A DNA stretch of 10,932 nucleotides from Chloroflexi bacterium RBG_16_56_11 (GTDB taxonomy: Bacteria > Chloroflexota > Dehalococcoidia > Dehalococcoidales > RBG-16-60-22): positions 6,104 to 17,035 of the forward strand of contig MGNQ01000022.1 of assembly GCA_001796865.1 (NCBI GenBank). The letters are read 5' to 3'. Below are positions 1 to 7,807 of the stretch, in pieces (the stretch's first letter is position 1; every line of letters starts with the position of its first letter). The translations under genes were made by a program, and so were the position numbers. The notes beneath the pieces are model-generated. The model saw nothing but the letters and a program-made list of their open reading frames with translations, was not told where the DNA came from and made no database searches.

Positions 1-2220
1 GATGGCAATCCGCTCTTTCATGCCGACAAGTCCTAGACCCCGTGGCCTTTCTTTGGAAGAAATGGCCTCTTCGACATCAAACCCCTGGCCATCGTCTCTA
101 ACCTGGACTTTGATGGCGCTCTTTTTGAACTGGAGACTGACAGCGACATTTTTTGCCCGGGAATGCCGGGCGATATTGGTCAACGCTTCCTGAACAACCC
201 TGAAGAGCGTGGCTTCGACGGGCGGCGCCAGCCTCCGCTGCCTCCCGACGATTTTAAAATCGACGTTCATGCCGAGCGTTTCCAGATTAGTTTCGATTAA
301 CCACCTTACCGCGGCGACAAGTCCCAGGTCGTCGAGCAACGAGGGGCGCAGCTCGTAAATCAGTTTGTGGACATCATCGAGGATATTTACCGAAAGCGCC
401 TGGGCCTTGTCAAGCATGGCCCTGGCCTTTTCCGTGTCTCTGGGAAGAAGGGAGGCGATCGCCTTAAGACTGGCGTTGAGGCCGGCGACGACCTGACTCG
501 TCTCGTCATGCAGCTCCCTGGCTATCCGCTTGCGTTCTTCTTCCTGAATGTTAAACATATCGCGTAAAAGCTCGCCCCGTATCTCCTCCTTTTTCTGCAC
601 CTCCCGGTGCAGGCGGGCATTCTCAATAGCCGCGGCTATCTGCCGTGAGATTCCTTCGAGGAGGCGGATATCTTCGGCCGAGAACCGGCGTGGCTCCATC
701 GAACCGATATTGAGAACGCCGATAATCTTGTCCTTGGAAACGATAGGGACACCGACGAACCCGCGAAGCCCGTCTTTTAAGATAGTCTCACCGCCATCGA
801 AACGGCGGTCACGAGTGATGTCTTCGACAGCGGTGACATTACCGCTCCGCACGGCGAGGCTGCTCGGGCCGTTGTCCAGCTTGAAGGAAAAATGGGGTGA
901 CCGCTTCTGGTAGATCCCGCGGTTAACCTGACAGAACAATGCCTCCCGAGCTTCATCGAGTAGCAAAACGCCCCCGGATGCTTCTTTCATGATATCCAGC
1001 GTCCTGTCCATGACGCCACCCAGGGCAGTATCGAGGTCGGTTAAATCAGGGAGGTGACTCAACATTTCCGAGATGGTCAACAGGTAGGAGAGCTCCTTCG
1101 TCCTTTGCTCCAGCTCCCCGTGGGACGACCTGAGCTTGTTCCTCATATCCTCAAACGCCCCGGCGAGCATACCGACTTCATCCTGGCTGGTGATGTTCAA
1201 AGCACTATCCATGTCACCCGAGGCTATCCTTTTAGAAGCGGATATCAGAACCTTGAGCCGGCTGATGACGTCCCTCGTCGTGACGATGACAGTAATCGAA
1301 GCCGCGACGGCCAGCAGCGTGCCGAAGATAATTAGACTCTGGCGTAACTCGTTGACCGGGGCGAGGGCCTCATCCTCGGACTGCCGGATGATAACCCCCC
1401 AGCTGGCCCCGGAGAGGGGCACAAAGGCCAGGACGTCTTTTCGCTCGACCTTCTGGACGGGCTCGTGGCAGGTGTGGCACAAGCCCTGGGCAGGTTTTCC
1501 GGCGGCAATCAGCGCCGCAAAGCGACCGCTGTGGTCACTCTTTTCGAAAGGCTCCAGCCTGGGACCAGGCTCCGTCCTGGCCAGGACAATCCCGTTCTGG
1601 TCGACAATCTCGACATAGCCGGTTTTTCCCAGCTGTATCGGCCGGACGAAGCCGCTGATACTCGACCCGGAAACGTCCACGGCCACCACAAGCATTTCGT
1701 TATTATCCATTTGACCGGCGATAGCGAGCGGGCTCAGTAAAAGGATTACCGGGCTGTTCGTTCCGGGTTCGGACACCAGCCCCGAGATATACGGCTTACC
1801 GATTTCCAGCACGCGGCCGATGTCGGGATAGTCGACATTACCCGCGGCGGCGACCGCCGACCCGGCACTGGCCCACGTAACTGTTCCCTGCCCGTCGACG
1901 ATATAGGCGCTATTGATTTTAATCGACATCCGAGAGTAGACCTGTTCAAGCTCATTGACAGCCGCGGCAAGGTCGCTATCTATCCGTCCGGACTGGATTT
2001 CACCGGCAATTTCCAGCTCGGCCAGGGCCCTGCCCATGATATCGTCCAGATAACCGGCCACGAGCTGCGCGGTCGTCAGCCTTTCCGCCAGCATCGTTTC
2101 GGTGGACTGGTTAACGGCCCGGATACCGAGAAAGCTGAAGATGCCAATCCCGATAACCAGCCCCACCGCCAGCAGCAAGGTAATTTTTCTACCCAGCGTC
2201 AGCCTGTTCATAAATGTCAT
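1..2220 (-). CDS. Membrane sensor histidine kinase with a c-type heme motif in its extracytoplasmic dCache-like domain (C-terminus cut by window edge)
   Basis: I translated this long open frame by hand; 740 residues are visible and it continues past base 1. The ATG at 2220 is preceded by AGGTGA (2227-2232) at 6-base spacing. Layout: membrane helix about residues 12-36; extracytoplasmic dCache-like domain about 37-290, ending in the typical ASWGVIIRQSE stretch; second helix about 294-315; HAMP about 316-370; short coiled coil; GAF about 381-535; HisKA_3 dimerisation box ERKRIARELHDE with phospho-acceptor His571; ELRPSLLDDLGL; N-box around Asn682; G1 DDGQGF (709-714); G2 RGLGLVGMKERI (727-738). 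This is the NarX/NreB/LiaS type of kinase, which normally phosphorylates a LuxR-family regulator; none is visible here, so it may lie beyond the left edge. The unusual point is CHTCH at residues 248-252 in the sensor domain, a covalent heme c site. His230 is a possible distal ligand. It starts 92 bases after ccmD in the same direction, so it may be co-transcribed. Confidence 0.93.
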   Translation of the reverse strand, partial: MTFMNRLTLGRKITLLLAVGLVIGIGIFSFLGIRAVNQSTETMLAERLTTAQLVAGYLDDIMGRALAELEIAGEIQSGRIDSDLAAAVNELEQVYSRMSIKINSAYIVDGQGTVTWASAGSAVAAAGNVDYPDIGRVLEIGKPYISGLVSEPGTNSPVILLLSPLAIAGQMDNNEMLVVAVDVSGSSISGFVRPIQLGKTGYVEIVDQNGIVLARTEPGPRLEPFEKSDHSGRFAALIAAGKPAQGLCHTCHEPVQKVERKDVLAFVPLSGASWGVIIRQSEDEALAPVNELRQSLIIFGTLLAVAASITVIVTTRDVISRLKVLISASKRIASGDMDSALNITSQDEVGMLAGAFEDMRNKLRSSHGELEQRTKELSYLLTISEMLSHLPDLTDLDTALGGVMDRTLDIMKEASGGVLLLDEAREALFCQVNRGIYQKRSPHFSFKLDNGPSSLAVRSGNVTAVEDITRDRRFDGGETILKDGLRGFVGVPIVSKDKIIGVLNIGSMEPRRFSAEDIRLLEGISRQIAAAIENARLHREVQKKEEIRGELLRDMFNIQEEERKRIARELHDETSQVVAGLNASLKAIASLLPRDTEKARAMLDKAQALSVNILDDVHKLIYELRPSLLDDLGLVAAVRWLIETNLETLGMNVDFKIVGRQRRLAPPVEATLFRVVQEALTNIARHSRAKNVAVSLQFKKSAIKVQVRDDGQGFDVEEAISSKERPRGLGLVGMKERIAI
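1465..1479 (-). other. CXXCH heme c attachment site in the kinase sensor domain
   Basis: The codons read Cys-His-Thr-Cys-His at residues 248-252 of the kinase, in frame and between the two membrane helices, so on the side of the membrane where Ccm machinery attaches heme. It lies about 20 residues before the final conserved strand of the dCache-like domain. CXXCH is the standard covalent heme c motif. That heme is actually bound is an inference, supported by the extracytoplasmic location and the adjacent ccm operon. Confidence 0.8.
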
Positions 2221-2312
2221 TAAAGGTCACCTGAAATCGGCTATCAACTTTATGTAACGAGAAACTCCGCCTTAAAACTCAGGGAGAAGATAACCGCCTC
2301 CAGACAGGAGAC

Positions 2313-2480
2313 TTATGCCGGCGCGCTGCTTTGTCCGCCGGGCACCTCTCCGGTTGTCTCCCGCAGGGAATCAATCTGTTTTTTGATATTTGCCTGGCGG
2401 CGGACCAGGGAAAACACGTAGCCGAAAACGAAGACCCAGACCACCGCGAAAGCGGCAAATATATACCCGGCATTTTCCAC
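2313..2480 (-). CDS. ccmD: CcmD, small membrane protein of the heme exporter
   Basis: This 55-residue protein starts with GTG at 2480, behind a run of G (AAGGGGGGTAG) at suitable spacing, and ends with TAA at 2313. It begins MENAGYIFAAFAVVWVFVFG, a single membrane helix of about residues 5-26 followed by a basic, coiled segment (RRQANIKKQI). This is the classic CcmD layout: an N-terminal Tyr-containing segment, one helix, then a charged cytoplasmic tail. In characterised systems CcmD stabilises the CcmABC-CcmE complex and helps release heme-loaded CcmE. It lies 19 bases after the ccmC stop, exactly where ccmD is expected. The identification rests on size, topology and position, since this family is poorly conserved. 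Confidence 0.85.
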   Translation of the reverse strand: MENAGYIFAAFAVVWVFVFGYVFSLVRRQANIKKQIDSLRETTGEVPGGQSSAPA

Positions 2481-2499
2481 GATAACTACCCCCCTTTTT

Positions 2500-3171
2500 T
2501 CAGCTTTCTGTCTCGCTTTTATTTGCCTGTACCTGTTTTAGTACCATCTCGGCGTTTTTCAGCGCTAACCGCAAGTTCAATAGAACCACATATAGCACCG
2601 TGAAGGCGGCCAGGCTGACGAGGAGAGTCAGCAGCATGCGCGATTCCAGGCCACCGGAAAAAATAACCCCGCCCGGGTGCATCCCGCGCCAGAGCGTCGT
2701 GGCAAGAACGACAATCGGCAGGTCGATGAAACCGACGATGCCTATCACCGCCGCAAAGCGCGCCCCACGCGATTCCTCCCCGGCGAAAGAACGCACCATG
2801 AAATAGGCCAGGTAGACAAACCAGAGCACCAGGGTCGCCGTGAGGCGCGGCTCCCAGGTCCACCACACGCCCCAGATAGGCCTGGCCCAGAGACTACCGA
2901 CCACCAGGGCCCCCGTCGTGGCGACCAGACCGACCTCCGCCGAGGAATAGGCCAGGGCGTCCCACCTGGCCTGCCGCTTGACAAGATAGAGGATGCTGCC
3001 GATGAACACCAGGAGAAAAGAAAGCAAAGCCAGCCAGCCCATGGGCACCATCAGGTAGAAAATCCTCTGGACAATGCCCATCTCTTTCTCCGTGGGGACA
3101 TACACGAACACCATATACAAGGACACGAGCATTAAAATCAGGCCCAGCACCGGGAGAAAATATCTTCTCAT
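2500..3171 (-). CDS. ccmC: CcmC, WWD-domain heme handling protein that loads heme onto CcmE (variant first His ligand)
   Basis: This 223-residue integral membrane protein has several hydrophobic helices and the tryptophan-rich WWD segment PIWGVWWTWEPRLT at about residues 99-111. CcmC normally presents heme from the membrane to CcmE, using two His as axial ligands flanking the WWD loop. Here the second is kept as His165 in LWRGMHPG, but the first is Met41 in YLMVPMGW where E. coli has YLHVPAA. His165 is the only histidine in the whole protein. I chose the ATG at 3171 (MRRYFLPVLG) and not the upstream start at 3288, because 3171 gives the family length, has a GTGAGA purine stretch ahead of it, and leaves a 17-base gap to the ccmB stop. 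The ccmD gene follows 19 bases later. Confidence 0.93.
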   Translation of the reverse strand: MRRYFLPVLGLILMLVSLYMVFVYVPTEKEMGIVQRIFYLMVPMGWLALLSFLLVFIGSILYLVKRQARWDALAYSSAEVGLVATTGALVVGSLWARPIWGVWWTWEPRLTATLVLWFVYLAYFMVRSFAGEESRGARFAAVIGIVGFIDLPIVVLATTLWRGMHPGGVIFSGGLESRMLLTLLVSLAAFTVLYVVLLNLRLALKNAEMVLKQVQANKSETES

Positions 3172-3188
3172 CGGGTTTGTCTCACTTT

Positions 3189-3860
3189 CTACTCTTCGAT
3201 GGCATAGCTGAAGACCCAGAACGATACCACCAGGAAAATCACGTCGAAAGCGCCCAGTATCTGGAGCCACGGCGCCAGCTCTCCCCACGGCTCACCCGAG
3301 AGCGCCAGGCCGGAGGCTTCCACGGCGCTGATAATAACCGGGACAACCACCGGGAGGAAAAGGATGGGCAAGACCATCTCCCGGGCTTTGGTGTTCACGG
3401 CCAGGGCGGAAAAAAGCGTGCCCACGGCCACGAAGCCGATGGTAGCGAGCAGGGTGACCGTGACTATCTGGGCGGAAAACACCGGGAGGTCGAAGAGAAT
3501 GGCGAATACCGGCAGTGCGATTATCTCAATAACAATCATAAAAAGCAGGCTTCCGAGCGTCTTGCCGGCATAGATTACTTCCCGGCTCATCGGGGCGACC
3601 ATCAGCCCTTCCAGGCAGTTCTCTTCCTTTTCGGCGACGAAAGAGCGGTTGAGGCTCAAGATTCCGGCGAAGGTAAAGGTGACCCAGAGAATTCCCGGGG
3701 CGACCACCGAGAGTGTCTCCTGACTCCCCCCGAAGGCAAAGTTAAAGGTGATAATAACGAGGAGGGCAAACAGCAGCGCTGAGAAGATAATCTCCCTGGT
3801 CCTGAATTCCGAGAGAATATCTTTGCGGGTTATGGCCAACGCTTTTCTTAAGAAACTCAC
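3189..3860 (-). CDS. ccmB: CcmB, membrane subunit of the heme-maturation ABC transporter
   Basis: This 223-residue protein has the normal CcmB length and about six membrane helices. The N-terminus (FLRKALAITRKDILSEFRTR) is the basic amphipathic start typical of CcmB, and the loop SFVAEKEENCLEGLMVAPMS (residues 73-92) corresponds to the family's conserved cytoplasmic coupling segment (usual form close to F..D...G.LE.L.L.P). CcmB forms the permease with CcmA; ATP hydrolysis is used to release heme-loaded CcmE from CcmC. It starts with GTG at 3860, with GGGGTAGAG overlapping the ccmA stop just upstream, and only 4 bases separate the two genes. This suggests translational coupling of the two transporter subunits. 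Confidence 0.93.
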   Translation of the reverse strand: MSFLRKALAITRKDILSEFRTREIIFSALLFALLVIITFNFAFGGSQETLSVVAPGILWVTFTFAGILSLNRSFVAEKEENCLEGLMVAPMSREVIYAGKTLGSLLFMIVIEIIALPVFAILFDLPVFSAQIVTVTLLATIGFVAVGTLFSALAVNTKAREMVLPILFLPVVVPVIISAVEASGLALSGEPWGELAPWLQILGAFDVIFLVVSFWVFSYAIEE

Positions 3861-3864
3861 GTCT

Positions 3865-4602
3865 CTACCCCGTATACTGGTGATAGGCTTCTTTCAGCCC
3901 CGACAAATCCAGGGTCCTGGTTGTCTTTTCAAAAACGATTTTCCCGCGGGCCAATATCAGCAAGCGGTCGCTCAGTTCCAGGCCCCTTTCCAGGTTATGG
4001 GTGGTAAGCACAACGGTGCGCCGACCTCCCTTTTCGACGGTTACCGCCTGGCGGAGAATGGCGACGGCCTGCTGGTCAAGTCCGGTCTCCGGCTCATCGA
4101 GCAGCAGAATCGAAGGCCCATGTAACAAAGCGCGGGCGATGGACAGGCGCTGCTGCATGCCCCGGGAAAGGGTGCCGATGCGGTCGTGGAGGCGGGAGGT
4201 CATATCCACGGTGGCGGCTACTTCCTCGATGCGTTCTCGGGGTCGGGGAACATCGTACAACCGGCAGTAAAAATCCAGATTTTCGAAAGCGGTGAGATTA
4301 CTGTAAAGAAAGGTCTGGTGGGTTATCACGCCAATGCCACGGCGGATTTTCTCGGCGTTGTCCCTGGTCGTCAGGCCGTTGATGATGACCTCGCCGGAAG
4401 AGGGGTTCATGATGGTGGCAAGTATCTTGATTAACGTCGTTTTCCCGGCCCCGTTAGGCCCGAAGATAACGACAGCCTCCCCCGCCTCGACCCGGAATTC
4501 AACACCCCTGAGCGCCAGATGACTGCCGAAAGATTTCGTCAGGCCCTTAACGGCGATGGCCGGCACCCGGATCCCGGTGAAATGCCCATCCGCAGCTTCC
4601 AC
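3865..4602 (-). CDS. ccmA: CcmA, ATPase subunit of the heme-maturation ABC transporter
   Basis: This is a 245-residue ABC ATPase. Visible motifs are Walker A GPNGAGKT (48-55), Q-loop Gln96, signature LSRGMQQR (145-152), Walker B ILLLDEP (165-171) and H-loop His202. LLDEPETGLD and the Arg/Met-rich signature fit CcmA, and the ccmB neighbour settles the assignment. I keep the GTG at 4602, placed 1 base after the upstream stop and behind AAGGGGGG. It adds about 12 residues before the usual family start, so the in-frame GTG at residue 13 (VPAIAVKGLTKSFG) is an alternative, though it lacks a comparable Shine-Dalgarno. With CcmB it powers release of holo-CcmE from CcmC. All catalytic motifs are intact. 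Confidence 0.95.
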   Translation of the reverse strand: MEAADGHFTGIRVPAIAVKGLTKSFGSHLALRGVEFRVEAGEAVVIFGPNGAGKTTLIKILATIMNPSSGEVIINGLTTRDNAEKIRRGIGVITHQTFLYSNLTAFENLDFYCRLYDVPRPRERIEEVAATVDMTSRLHDRIGTLSRGMQQRLSIARALLHGPSILLLDEPETGLDQQAVAILRQAVTVEKGGRRTVVLTTHNLERGLELSDRLLILARGKIVFEKTTRTLDLSGLKEAYHQYTG

Positions 4603-4603
4603 G

Positions 4604-5737
4604 TCACCCCCCTTTTTGCCGTCGAGTCAGCTCAACCAGCTCCGCTTTTTTGGCATCGCGCAGTTTGCGATAGTACTCCTCTTTAATACTGCCATCCTCA
4701 AATTTATCATCAAGTTCGGCGATTTCATCCAACAACCGAGCCCTGAGGCGCTCGGGACTACCACCGGCGACGGCGGGGGTTCGCCTCTTGTTCCTGATGA
4801 TAAAAATAAAAACGATAGCGGCGGCGGCGAGGATAGCCGCACCCGTGAGTGCCAGCCAGAGCGCACTCCTGTCCGTGGCGGGCGCCGTCCCGGAGAGCCG
4901 CACGGCCAGACTCGCACCCGAGGGAAAATCTCCTCCGGAGAGGTGTGCGAAGCGGGTCCCGCTAATATCCAGCGATTCGTCAGCGGCCAACTGGTCGCTC
5001 TCCATGTTAAAATCTCCCGGTACCAGGAAATCGTATCTCACCGTATCATAGTTGAACCTCCGGTCGAAGATAAAACCGGAGAGGCTGCCATTTAACTGGT
5101 AGGAATAGGCCACCTCGTGCATCCCGGGCCTTACGGGCAATGTATCTGCGAACCTGTTGCCGCTGATGAGCTCCAACGAACCAATCGAGGCCTGCAGGTC
5201 GAAGGCATCGGCGGGTAGAGAAAAGAGCAGCGTCCCGTTAGCGCTCCCCGGTGCCGGTCCTACATAGGTGCGGTCTCCCCCGTTAGTGAACAGGTAATAC
5301 TCTTTAATCAGGAAGGCGCCTTCACGCGGATAAACAATAGTATGCGCCAGAGCGACGCTGATGGCGGCATCGGTCCCGGTAGGCTCGTAGACCATGACCT
5401 GAACAGACGCACTGGTCTCGTTTTCCGAAATTGTCACCGGCGCACTACGGTAATCAATTCCGCGAAAGAAAGCGACCACATCATAGCTGTATGTCGCGCC
5501 GGTGGCGAGGCCCTGAAAAACAAACTTACCTGCGGCATCTACCTGAGCTACGGACGTGCTCAGAGCGGTCCCTTCCCGGGATATGTTGAGATTCACGGTG
5601 ATACCGGCCACGCTGCCGCCGCCGGACGTCCCGTTGATAATCTGCCCTTCCATAATTCCGTTACCGGAATCTTCGCCGTAGACCGGCGCCGCGAGCCCGA
5701 AGACAATCAGAGTAACCAGCAGAATAATATGTTTCAA
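4604..5737 (-). CDS. Secreted, membrane-anchored protein of unknown function inside the ccm operon
   Basis: I do not recognise a named family for the full 377 residues. Residues 1-21 form a signal peptide. About 28-118 resemble a carboxypeptidase-regulatory-like beta sandwich (EGQIINGTS..G..V.L followed by DAAGKFVFQGLATGATY). About 120-285 are predicted beta-rich with no Cys and no CXXCH. A membrane helix spans about 292-314, then a basic stop-transfer IRNKRR. The cytoplasmic tail about 331-371 is highly charged and helical (LLDEIAELDDKFEDG, then IKEEYYRKLR) and resembles the short segment found near the start of CcmI-type proteins. It begins with TTG at 5737, supported by GAGGAA at about 8 bases, directly after the ccmF stop, and its stop is 1 base before ccmA. 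That position argues for a role in maturation, perhaps holding apocytochrome or replacing CcmH/CcmI; this is inference only. Confidence 0.85.
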   Translation of the reverse strand: MKHIILLVTLIVFGLAAPVYGEDSGNGIMEGQIINGTSGGGSVAGITVNLNISREGTALSTSVAQVDAAGKFVFQGLATGATYSYDVVAFFRGIDYRSAPVTISENETSASVQVMVYEPTGTDAAISVALAHTIVYPREGAFLIKEYYLFTNGGDRTYVGPAPGSANGTLLFSLPADAFDLQASIGSLELISGNRFADTLPVRPGMHEVAYSYQLNGSLSGFIFDRRFNYDTVRYDFLVPGDFNMESDQLAADESLDISGTRFAHLSGGDFPSGASLAVRLSGTAPATDRSALWLALTGAAILAAAAIVFIFIIRNKRRTPAVAGGSPERLRARLLDEIAELDDKFEDGSIKEEYYRKLRDAKKAELVELTRRQKGG

Positions 5738-5740
5738 TAA

Positions 5741-7786
5741 CTATTTCCTCGTACCGGGTTTACGGCGCCGTCGCCGCACCTGCCTCTCGATTTCATCTTC
5801 AACGATGACATCCTTTTTCGCCACGGCAGAATCCGGCTTCGGTGCGGGTACACCGGGACGTCCCGGCCAGAAGGCAACAATACCTCCGATGAGGAAAATC
5901 ACCCCGCCTATCCAGAGCCAGATAACCAGCGGATTGACCAATATCGTGAAAGCGGCGGTGCCGTCAGCGTCCCAGCCGGCCAGGATAACATAGAGGTCTT
6001 CGGCGACGGTACTGCGAATAGCGACCTCGGTGACGGGTTGCTCAAAGCTCCGGTGGAAGAACTTTTCCGGTTTAAGGTCGGCGATAAAATCCTGGCCCCG
6101 GTACACGGATACCTCGGCACTAACTACCTGTTTATCCGGCGTCTCCTGAACATCAAGGCCGCCAAAGACAAGAGTATACCCCTGCAACGTCGTCGATTCC
6201 CCCTGTTTCAGAGAAACATCCTGCTGCACATCATATATCGATGAGCCGAGCACTCCGACGGCCATGACGACCAACGACAGGTGCACCAGGTAACCGCCAT
6301 AACGCGGCCGATTCTTCCAGAAGAGGCCAGCGCCGGCTACCAGGATATTTTGAGCACCTTCACGACGTGACTGGCGGACTTCCGCGAACCATTTAAACAA
6401 TATCGCCAGGAAAACGAAGGGGCAGATAAAGGCGGCAACCAGGGCATAGCCCTGTCTCACGCCGAGGACGAACAGGATAACCACCAAGAGGACGGTTATC
6501 AACAGCGGCCAGAGCATTGCGCGGAGGTACTTTTTTACCGTGTCCGAGGCCCATCCCATGAGCGTACAGAACCCTGCTACCAGGATAATAACGAGGAAAA
6601 GAGGCGCATTGACCCGGTTGAAAAACGTCTGACCTACTTCGATTCTCACCCCTCCGAAAGCTTCAGAGAGCCCGGGAAACACAGTACCGATGAAAATAAT
6701 CAGCGTCGACCCGGCCAGCAGTATGTTGTTCAGGAGAAATGAGCTTTCCCTGGAGACGAGCTTGTCAACATCCGCCTCGCTTTTCAGTCCTGCCTTCCGG
6801 GAAAAGAGGAAGCCCAGCGAACCCAGGAAGATAATGACCATAAATACCCAGAAGAAAGGGTCCATGGTCGAAAGACCGAAAGAGTGGACCGAAGAAAGAA
6901 CCCCGCTGCGGGTTATAAACGTACCGAATATGGCCAGGTCGAAAGAGAGGATGACCAGCGCCATCGTCCAGACTTTGAACATGCCCCTTCTTCTTTGTAT
7001 CATGACGGAATGGAGGAAGGCGGTAACCAGGAGCCAGGGCATAAGTCCGGCATTTTCCACGGGGTCCCATGCCCAGTAACCTCCCCAGCCCAGCTCTACG
7101 TAAGCCCACCAGGCGCCGATGATATTGCCGACGCCCAGAAGCAGCCAGGCTAAAAGCGCCCAGCTCCTGACCGCCCCCAGCCAGTCGTTACCGAGCTTAC
7201 GGCTCCAGAGGGCGGCAATGGCAAAAGCGAAGGGCACGGTCAACCCGACGTACCCGGCCAATAAAGCCGGGGGATGAAATATCATACCCGGGTTTTCCAG
7301 CATGGGATTAAGCCCGCGGCCGTCCGATGGAGTGAAAGACAACTGGTGGAAAGGATTAGCCACCGAGACGAGCAGTAGTAGAAAAAACGCCAGGACGAAC
7401 ATCATGACGGCCGAGGCGTAAGGCACAAGCTCCCGGTTTTTATCACGCCTGGTAAAAATAACGATGGCCGCAAAAATGGAGGTCAGCCAGGCCCAAAAAA
7501 GCAGTGAACCCTCGTTCCCCGCCCACAGGGCGCTCAACCGATAGGCGAGAGAGGTATCCAGGCTGGTATATGAAGAGACATACTCTATTCTGAAGTTACT
7601 GGAGATAAGCGCCAAGAGGAGGACGAGCACGGCCAGGGTCACGAGCACGCACGACAGCACGAGGCCGGTACGCGCACTCACCAGTAAAGACGGATTTTTC
7701 CCCTTGCTACCGAAGGCATAGGCAAAGGTCGAATACAGGGAGGCAACAAGCGCCAGAAACAGAGCCCCGTAGCCGATAGCTGACAT
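5741..7786 (-). CDS. ccmF: CcmF, cytochrome c heme lyase core subunit
   Basis: This 681-residue polytopic membrane protein has the usual CcmF length. The WWD motif lies at about residues 225-246 (GAWWAYVELGWGGYWAWDP, then VENAGLMPW). The four heme-related histidines of E. coli CcmF have clear counterparts: His171 (MIFHPP), His259 (FLHS), His301 (SSVHSF) and His502 (YLVHL). A large extracytoplasmic segment about 520-610 precedes the last helix (about 615-640). CcmF receives heme from CcmE and attaches it to CXXCH sites of exported apocytochromes. The ATG at 7786 is 21 bases after the ccmE stop, with GGGAG upstream. The C-terminal tail is unusually basic (five Arg in a row at 671-675), which should hold it on the cytoplasmic side. 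Confidence 0.97.
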   Translation of the reverse strand: MSAIGYGALFLALVASLYSTFAYAFGSKGKNPSLLVSARTGLVLSCVLVTLAVLVLLLALISSNFRIEYVSSYTSLDTSLAYRLSALWAGNEGSLLFWAWLTSIFAAIVIFTRRDKNRELVPYASAVMMFVLAFFLLLLVSVANPFHQLSFTPSDGRGLNPMLENPGMIFHPPALLAGYVGLTVPFAFAIAALWSRKLGNDWLGAVRSWALLAWLLLGVGNIIGAWWAYVELGWGGYWAWDPVENAGLMPWLLVTAFLHSVMIQRRRGMFKVWTMALVILSFDLAIFGTFITRSGVLSSVHSFGLSTMDPFFWVFMVIIFLGSLGFLFSRKAGLKSEADVDKLVSRESSFLLNNILLAGSTLIIFIGTVFPGLSEAFGGVRIEVGQTFFNRVNAPLFLVIILVAGFCTLMGWASDTVKKYLRAMLWPLLITVLLVVILFVLGVRQGYALVAAFICPFVFLAILFKWFAEVRQSRREGAQNILVAGAGLFWKNRPRYGGYLVHLSLVVMAVGVLGSSIYDVQQDVSLKQGESTTLQGYTLVFGGLDVQETPDKQVVSAEVSVYRGQDFIADLKPEKFFHRSFEQPVTEVAIRSTVAEDLYVILAGWDADGTAAFTILVNPLVIWLWIGGVIFLIGGIVAFWPGRPGVPAPKPDSAVAKKDVIVEDEIERQVRRRRRKPGTRK

Positions 7787-7807
7787 ATCCCGTTTTCTCC
7801 CGAAATA

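Noticed and set aside
2221..2312. Possible promoter or terminator between ccmD and the kinase
   Set aside because: Only weak elements are visible (a 4-5-bp hairpin and a poor TACATA box), which is not enough to call either; the AGGTGA before the kinase is the only convincing signal.
3172..3288. Upstream N-terminal extension of ccmC
   Set aside because: The extra 39 codons overlap the end of ccmB, are not hydrophobic, and would exceed the family length; the ATG at 3171 fits better.
3177..3782. Plus-strand open frame (about 201 codons) opposite ccmB
   Set aside because: Highly charged, His/Gly/Glu-rich shadow of a membrane-protein gene; ccmB is well supported on the minus strand.
4566..4602. 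Alternative ccmA start at the in-frame GTG 12 codons downstream
   Set aside because: It would match the usual family N-terminus, but it lacks a good Shine-Dalgarno; the upstream GTG has AAGGGGGG. I kept the upstream start with this caveat.
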